A DNA stretch of 64,000 bases from Ascaphus truei. Taxonomy: Eukaryota > Chordata > Amphibia > Anura > Ascaphidae. The notes below the pieces were generated by a model. The model saw nothing but the letters and a program-made list of their open reading frames with translations. It was not told where the DNA came from and ran no database searches. A program made the translations under genes and the position numbers. Numbering within the stretch: position 1 is the stretch's first letter; the number at the start of each line of letters is the position of its first letter. The stretch is taken from contig CM071587.1 in assembly GCA_036426205.1 (NCBI GenBank), forward strand, positions 2,835,701 through 2,899,700. Direction: 5' to 3'. Positions 59,356 to 64,000 of the stretch are shown piece by piece.

Positions 59356-60052
59356 GCCGTGACTTTTTCCTGCTTGGAATTAGGCTTTATTTGCCAAACT
59401 GACATTTCGAGAGCAAAAACTCAGCAAAACTTGCAAATCTCTAAACGGATGATATTCTGGCCGGTCTCGGGCAGCAAAGAGGGAACGGGAACTAAACAAA
59501 TCCAACAGGAATATGGATTGACAATCATCAGAAATGCTTCTTATACTCCATATCTGCTCTCTCTCTCTCTGTGGCGATACACCAGGGCTGGTGAAACGCT
59601 TCCTCGCCCTCACTGGGATACATTATTATATTACATTCATTCAGATGCTGCATCTAGAAAGGAGTCTTTGCGGAGCCTTGAGAATCATGCACAAATGACA
59701 TTCATGAAGAACTCTTAGGCTGGTCCTGTTAAAAAGCATTGGCTCTATTACAATCTATCAGCTACCTGCCAGGGATACAGATTTCGCCCAGATTAATGCA
59801 GTTACTAACCTGGAGATCCCAGGTATGTGACTTTCTGACTCTCTCTCTTGTCTCGTCCTTCTTGACTACTCTGCCTCACTAGGAGAAAGGTCAGGGGGAA
59901 TCTCGGCTGAAGATAACCCGATCGGCCCCATCCGAGGGTAAAGAATAAACTCCTAAGTCTACACCAGGCTCGGATATATAGTAAGCAGCCTGAGGCTCAC
60001 CGAGCCTCTCCCCCCCTGCACGCGCCTGAGTCGCAGCCCTAGGAAGAATTAC

Positions 60053-60087
60053 CATTTTGTGTAGCTTGGGACCCCAGCTTGGTCGCC
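60053..60087 (-). CDS. ARFGAP1: ARFGAP1 short exon
   Basis: 35 nt encoding (V)ATKLGSQATQN plus one base; human GATKFGSQASQK. Preceded by a long pyrimidine tract (TTTTTTTTTTCTCTGATTTTAG), followed by ATG/GTAATT. Confidence 0.78.
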
Positions 60088-61340
60088 CTAAAATCAGAGA
60101 AAAAAAAAAGAGACAAACATTTGACATTAATAAATAAAGCGCGTCGATACCAAGCTCGTCCACCAGAGAGCAGCAGCAAAGCCAAGGTGCGTTCCGGATC
60201 GGTCACTTACACGTCCTTGGCCGCAGAGGCGAACTTGCTACTCCCACAGTGAAACTGCTCCAGCCGCAAGAAACAAAAAGGTGAGAAGTGATAACTCTGC
60301 ACGCTTCTGCGAGAGCCGCGAACATCCTTGTGCAGGTCGAGGTTAACGTTGAGAGAAAATGCAATGTATAATAAGAGGGGACGACAGTCCCAGGGCAGTC
60401 CATTCCATGTCCACCCCACTAAAAGGTGACATGTAGGAGGTAAATGGACTAAAGAAAATGAAATCACTTCATTACATTTCTGGTGTGCAGCAAGCCATAG
60501 GGAACTCCCGGAATCAGATCCCAAAAATGTAGGCATAGAAAAGGGAATATCAGCGGCCCCCACCAAAATCATCAAGAAAAAAAGAAGATTTATTGAATTA
60601 AATGTCAGGACCTACGCGTTTCAGTCCAGCCAGACCGTCCTCAGAGGCCGAAACGCATTGGTCCCGACATGGTTAATTCAATAAATCTTTTATTTGGATG
60701 ATTTAGGCGTGGCCAGTGATCTTCTCTCTTCTGTCCACGAAGGCGGCAGAGGGCGCGGCAACTTTTAGTTGTAAGGGTGATGAACGCTTGTATTGCACGC
60801 AAAATAACAGAATAGGATACGCGACTACAAACACCGATATTGTGAATATAAATGTAAAAAGGTATTTGCAACTTCTCAGCAGTTTTATACAAACCCAACT
60901 AGAAACTGGACAACAAGGTGACACCAATTCGGGATTCCCTGTGGGTGTTTTAATAAAACACCACTGTATTTTTAAATTTTGTTACTTGTTTGGTAGTGAC
61001 AAAGATGGACGGGCGCCATGACACACCAAGTCCATCGCTTCGCTACATTGAGTGATCTGTCATAAGTGACTTATTGCCCCATTCATGCTGTCCCTCTCTC
61101 TGCATGTACAGAAAGAAGGGGCACAGAACTCATGGAGTGCGGTCACACAGAAGGGCGTGTCGTCTGTCACTAGCCGATCGGGTTGGGATTGGCATGTGAA
61201 GGGCTCGCTTTGTTCCAGAGGGACTCACCGAGTACAGGGAGGTCATGGCAGTATTCATGAAATCATCGTCCTTCTTCTGAGGAGTCAACCGTTTCCCAAA
61301 TCCCACGTATCGGTTCTCCTGATTGCCAACACCCCCACCG
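60053..61340 (-). CDS. ARFGAP1: ARFGAP1 later exons (ALPS1 region), on the opposite strand
   Basis: Three minus-strand exons: 61,229-61,340; about 60,211-60,265; 60,053-60,087. They encode RYVGFGKRLTPQKKDDDFMN, TAMTSLYS, the ALPS1 segment GWSSFTVG and SKFASAAKD, and VATKLGSQATQN. The ALPS motif is the amphipathic helix by which ARFGAP1 senses curved Golgi membrane. The first exon here continues exactly, in phase 2, from the plus-strand exon ending at 52,950. The last ends in phase 1, and further exons (human ASELGHSLNENV onward) were not found between 53,200 and 60,000. The middle exon carries lesions. Best explanation: this segment is inverted in the scaffold. Confidence 0.85.
60211..60265 (-). 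CDS. ARFGAP1: ARFGAP1 ALPS1 exon with apparent lesions
   Basis: The sequence encodes GWSSFTVG from 60,265 in one frame and SKFASAAKDV in the next frame, so one base appears to be missing near 60,241. No AG acceptor stands directly before GGCTGG. An internal AG at 60,256-60,255 would start the exon at 60,254 and keep the frame (FHCGSSKFASAAKDV), losing Gly-Trp-Ser-Ser. The donor is perfect, GT/GTAAGT, and phase 2 joins the next exon. Either consensus errors or a real change of splice site. Confidence 0.7.
60568..60705. mobile_element. Small palindromic retroelement terminus in ARFGAP1 intron
   Basis: AAGATTTATTGAATTAAATG and TCAGGACCTACGCGTTTC on the left are mirrored by GAAACGCATTGGTCCCGA and TTAATTCAATAAATCTT on the right. 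The two halves meet near 60,630. The structure resembles the palindrome at 20,855-21,213 but the sequence differs. Confidence 0.7.
60607..60649 (-). ncRNA. Hammerhead-ribozyme-like motif
   Basis: On minus: stem I GGCCU/AGGUC, a perfect box CUGAGGA, one extra C, stem II GGUC/GACU, GAAA, palindrome ACGCGU, A. All invariant core bases are present; only the added base departs from the consensus. It is one of the two best candidates in the window. Confidence 0.55.
61229..61340 (-). CDS. ARFGAP1: ARFGAP1 exon, start of ALPS1 motif
   Basis: 112 nt: (S)GGGVGNQENRYVGFGKRL then TPQKKDDDFMNTAMTSLYS. Acceptor TTTCCTTGCAG, donor TCG/GTGAGT, ends in phase 0. Human: NRYVGFGNTPPPQKKEDDF. Confidence 0.92.
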
Positions 61341-61529
61341 CTGCAAGGAAAATAATACCGTGTGTGCAACTCCTGAACAGAGGGGCGCAACGACCAGACT
61401 CACAGACACCCGCAAACCAGCGCACTTATCTGAAAATAGGGCTCAAAAAACAGGGGATGCACTCCCATGAAAGGGTATCGGAGCTTTGATCCTGTGTTAA
61501 AGGTGCATTTCCCTGGGTTCATTTTATTT

Positions 61530-61835
61530 GGGGGTGGGGGGGAAGGGGTCTCCAGAGCGTTACTGTGTTAATTTGAACTTTAGGGACCCGGTTTTCTGAG
61601 ATACACATCGGTAGAGCAGCTGGGTACACAATATGAGCGTTAAAGATCCTGTGTCAAGTGAACCAATAGGAAGCTGTGATGTCATCCCTGGCGGCTTTGT
61701 GGCTCGCATGACATGAGATCTTTAAACCTGCATTAGCTGTCGGCAGACCTTTAAAAGGTTTAGCAGCTCAGGGAGAGGGGGCCCCAGAGCGGAATTAACG
61801 CCGTTCCGCTCTAGAGATCCCCTGCTTCCCACCAG
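61530..61835. mobile_element. MITE-like repeat related to 29,787-30,107
   Basis: GGTCTCCAGAGCG near the left and CGCTCTAGAGATCCCCTGC near the right are inverted. CCAATAGGAAGCTGTGATGT is shared with the other copy. 60,706-61,228 and 61,836-62,136 show no gene. Confidence 0.55.
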
Positions 61836-62130
61836 GGAGGGGTGGGGGGGGGAGGCAGGGAAGAGAATACATTTATACATTAGGCCCGTTCTATAGTGCC
61901 GGGCACGCGCTATGCCGTGCGCGGAAATTTAGCTGGCTGACGTTAGTCAGCCTTTCTATAATGGCGCCGCGCATGGCAAGGAGAGTAGAACCGGCCGACA
62001 GGGGGGAAAAAAAAAAAAAAAAAAAGAAAGAAATCGCGCCGCTACCGCAGCTGAAATGTAATATGAGTGAAATGTGATGTACAACGTATTAAAAAAATTA
62101 TTCAGGTTTATTTATTTATTTTGAAACCCC

Positions 62131-62136
<6 letters not shown>

Positions 62137-62180
<44 letters not shown>

Positions 62181-62188
62181 ACACACAC
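62137..62188. repeat. (CA)n microsatellite at the duplication boundary
   Basis: An ACAC repeat that ends exactly where the second copy of the ARFGAP1 segment begins (62,189). Confidence 0.9.
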
Positions 62189-64000
62189 GTAATCTGCTGG
62201 TTGGGGTGGTGGGCGCTCGGGTTAATAATGTCTGGCAGTGGGTGCTCGGGTAATATGTCTGCGGGTCAGTGTAAGTAGGGATATAATCAGATTTTCCCTG
62301 CTCTCTACAGATCGGCTTGAGTGCGGGGCATTTAACCCCCAGTGGGTCAGCGTTACCTACGGATCTGGGTGTGTCTGGAGTGCTCCGGGAAGCACAGGGG
62401 GCTGGGGGTTCACCTCAGGTGAGGATGACGGTGAAGACACAGGACAGGGTTATCTCGGTTACCTGCTCCTGTGTACATGTGAGCAGCCTCGGGGATTCAG
62501 GCAGGAGCCATGTAACATATAATTACAATATAATCGTCCCACTAATGTGTGTACATGTTTATAGAAATGTTTAATGCTCTAGAAATCCCAGCATGAAAAC
62601 CTAGGTCTGGGCTTGTGCAGATCTGATTCCAAAAGCCCCATTGGTAACTCCCTGTAACACCCAGAGGCCCCTTTTCTTGCAGTAATCACATATGTAGAGT
62701 GGGCTGCAATCATTAGACAGCGGGTTATACAGTAAGCGTGTCTCTCGGTCCTAGAGGGGGGAGTCACTAAGCTCCCTCTCTGAGAGGGAAGGCACAGCTG
62801 AGTTATGTGGTTTCCAATATTATGAAGCTCCCCCCCCCCCCCAAAAAAAAGAATGCCATGTGTTGCAAACTGGGACCCCCCTTTCTGTATTCGAGAGAGA
62901 ACCGAAGTCCCCGAAAATATTGGAAAAACTGCTCCCCCCTGCCCTCTCATTGAGATCTCCTCTTGTTCCCCCTCTCCGGCTCCCAGCTTCGTGCGCTCTG
63001 TCCCGATGGATAAGTGGAGGAGTGGAGATGGAGAAGATGAAAGTCGGAAGGCAATGGCCAATTCCGCCAGTTCGGAGTCGCAGGAGGACACCGACCCGAG
63101 CTGGAGCATGCAGGAGAAGTACAACAGCAAGGCAGCCGCCCTTTACGCGACAAGGTGAGGACGGGGCGTACCGTGCTGCCTCTGCGCCTCTGGCAGGGGG
63201 GTCAGTACTGTTAATATAACCCTGTCGCTGCAGGAGGGCTAGATATGCATAATTCCATGGAACAGGTTGTATACTTATAATCAGTACACATCACAAACGT
63301 TTCCATCCAACAGCACTGCTGACATGTCCCGTACCTTGGTAACGATTAAATAACTTGTCCGGACCTTTTAATGTTATAGGGGGCGGTGTTTGCCTATTTT
63401 GGGTCATCTGGTACTCCCGAGGGGTGAAGGTGAATGGATTGTCCCCCCGCGGTGCTAAGTTGCGAGTAGTTTTGTCTGCAACATTTGTGTATTGACCCCT
63501 TTGTCGACATGTCACGTCTTCCCCCAGATTGTACCTTAGCTGATGGACAGGACTGGTCTGCGGAGACTTCGTCGTGCCAGGAACTGGACCCCCCCTCAGC
63601 CAAGGATGATGGGTCCCTCCAACTCACGGTTAAGATGAGCCAGGTGTCTCAGAATTCTGTCTCCGATGCACAGCGGCGATTGTGAGCGCATGTGGCAGAG
63701 CACTTTGCAGCGCCCTTTCATCTCTTCCTCTTTCCCTCCCCCCTCCGCGCAGCTCGTCCGCAGGTTCTGCTCAGAGCGGAGCCGCTTCAGGAGACAAAGC
63801 GTTTGAGGACGGATGAACGACGACGTGAATCCTATCAGAGGTAAAAACAAGGGGAAATACCTAACCGTACCATGCTGCACATCATTTAGATTAGGTAAAT
63901 CATATCAAAAGCCGAGACCAAATCCATAGGGTAAAGGGACTACCAGGGCTGCTTATGGAAAGCCGTAGGAGTGAACTTCAGCCCTCAGGGGCCACCAACG
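62189..64000 (+). repeat. Duplicated segment, second copy (indel-rich)
   Basis: Direct copy of 51,275-53,117, cut by the window end. It is 1,812 bp against 1,843. Many of the visible differences are single-base losses, often in short homopolymers, with occasional insertions and a few substitutions, in exons and introns alike. Confidence 0.9.
62311..63840 (+). pseudogene. ARFGAP1: ARFGAP1 exon copies, frame-broken
   Basis: Copies of the four ArfGAP exons at 62,311-62,418; 62,987-63,154; 63,528-63,628; 63,753-63,840, with lengths 108, 168, 101 and 88 against 110, 172, 101 and 90. The first lacks a T in TTTGAG and a C in GGCATC and changes TGC (a zinc Cys) to GGC. The second lacks bases in GGAAGGACG and CAGTTCCTGG. 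Even the 101-nt copy has internal compensating indels. No copy-specific acceptor changes are seen, but one donor reads CACGGTTAAG. Annotated as pseudogene by sequence; a false assembly duplicate is more likely. Confidence 0.85.

Overview
This is vertebrate nuclear DNA, most probably from a frog or other amphibian. The genes are split by introns with GT/AG splice sites, most of the window is intron or intergenic sequence, and the interspersed repeats (CR1/L2-like LINEs, Penelope-like remnants, hAT- and TTAA-type MITEs, many minisatellites) are of amphibian type. There is no sign of bacterial or viral gene organisation. The gene order YTHDF1 - NKAIN4 - ARFGAP1 matches the block I know from human 20q13.3. 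BIRC7, which lies between YTHDF1 and NKAIN4 in human, was not seen. Species is not determinable by eye.

Layout. 1-28,600: no convincing protein-coding exon. It holds CT, GT, AC and purine-rich low-complexity blocks, four minisatellites, two LINE fragments, a Penelope-like fragment with a GIY-YIG motif, several MITEs, and a series of short elements carrying hammerhead-ribozyme-like motifs. 28,643-36,502 (minus): YTHDF1, an m6A reader, with four of the expected five coding exons. 36,852-39,324 (minus): three central exons of NKAIN4, a membrane protein that interacts with the Na,K-ATPase beta subunit. 40,200-47,200: MITE-rich intergenic DNA. 47,620-49,850: a 2.2 kb C-rich minisatellite. 51,399-52,950 (plus): four exons of ARFGAP1 (zinc-finger ArfGAP domain). 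53,100-60,000: repeats, including a 1.5 kb inverted-repeat unit. 60,053-61,340 (minus): three later ARFGAP1 exons (ALPS1 region) on the wrong strand. 62,189-64,000: a second, indel-ridden copy of the first ARFGAP1 block.

Two things stand out. First, ARFGAP1 is split over both strands, although the exon phase joins perfectly across the strand switch, and one block is duplicated with many small indels (mostly single-base losses). Together with missing terminal exons of NKAIN4 and YTHDF1, this points to scaffold errors (misoriented contig, false duplication, collapsed gap) unless long reads show a real rearrangement. Second, at least eight sites resemble hammerhead ribozymes (CUGANGA - stem II - GAAA - short palindromic stem III such as ACGCGU or ACGU - flanking stem I). 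Several sit in inverted-repeat or target-site-duplicated units, as expected of Penelope-like retroelement termini. Most also share an extra nucleotide between the CUGANGA box and stem II, which is worth testing.

The three genes are independent housekeeping or neuronal genes that share synteny, not a pathway: an mRNA m6A reader (cytoplasm), a Na,K-ATPase-interacting membrane protein, and a Golgi ARF1 GTPase-activating protein.
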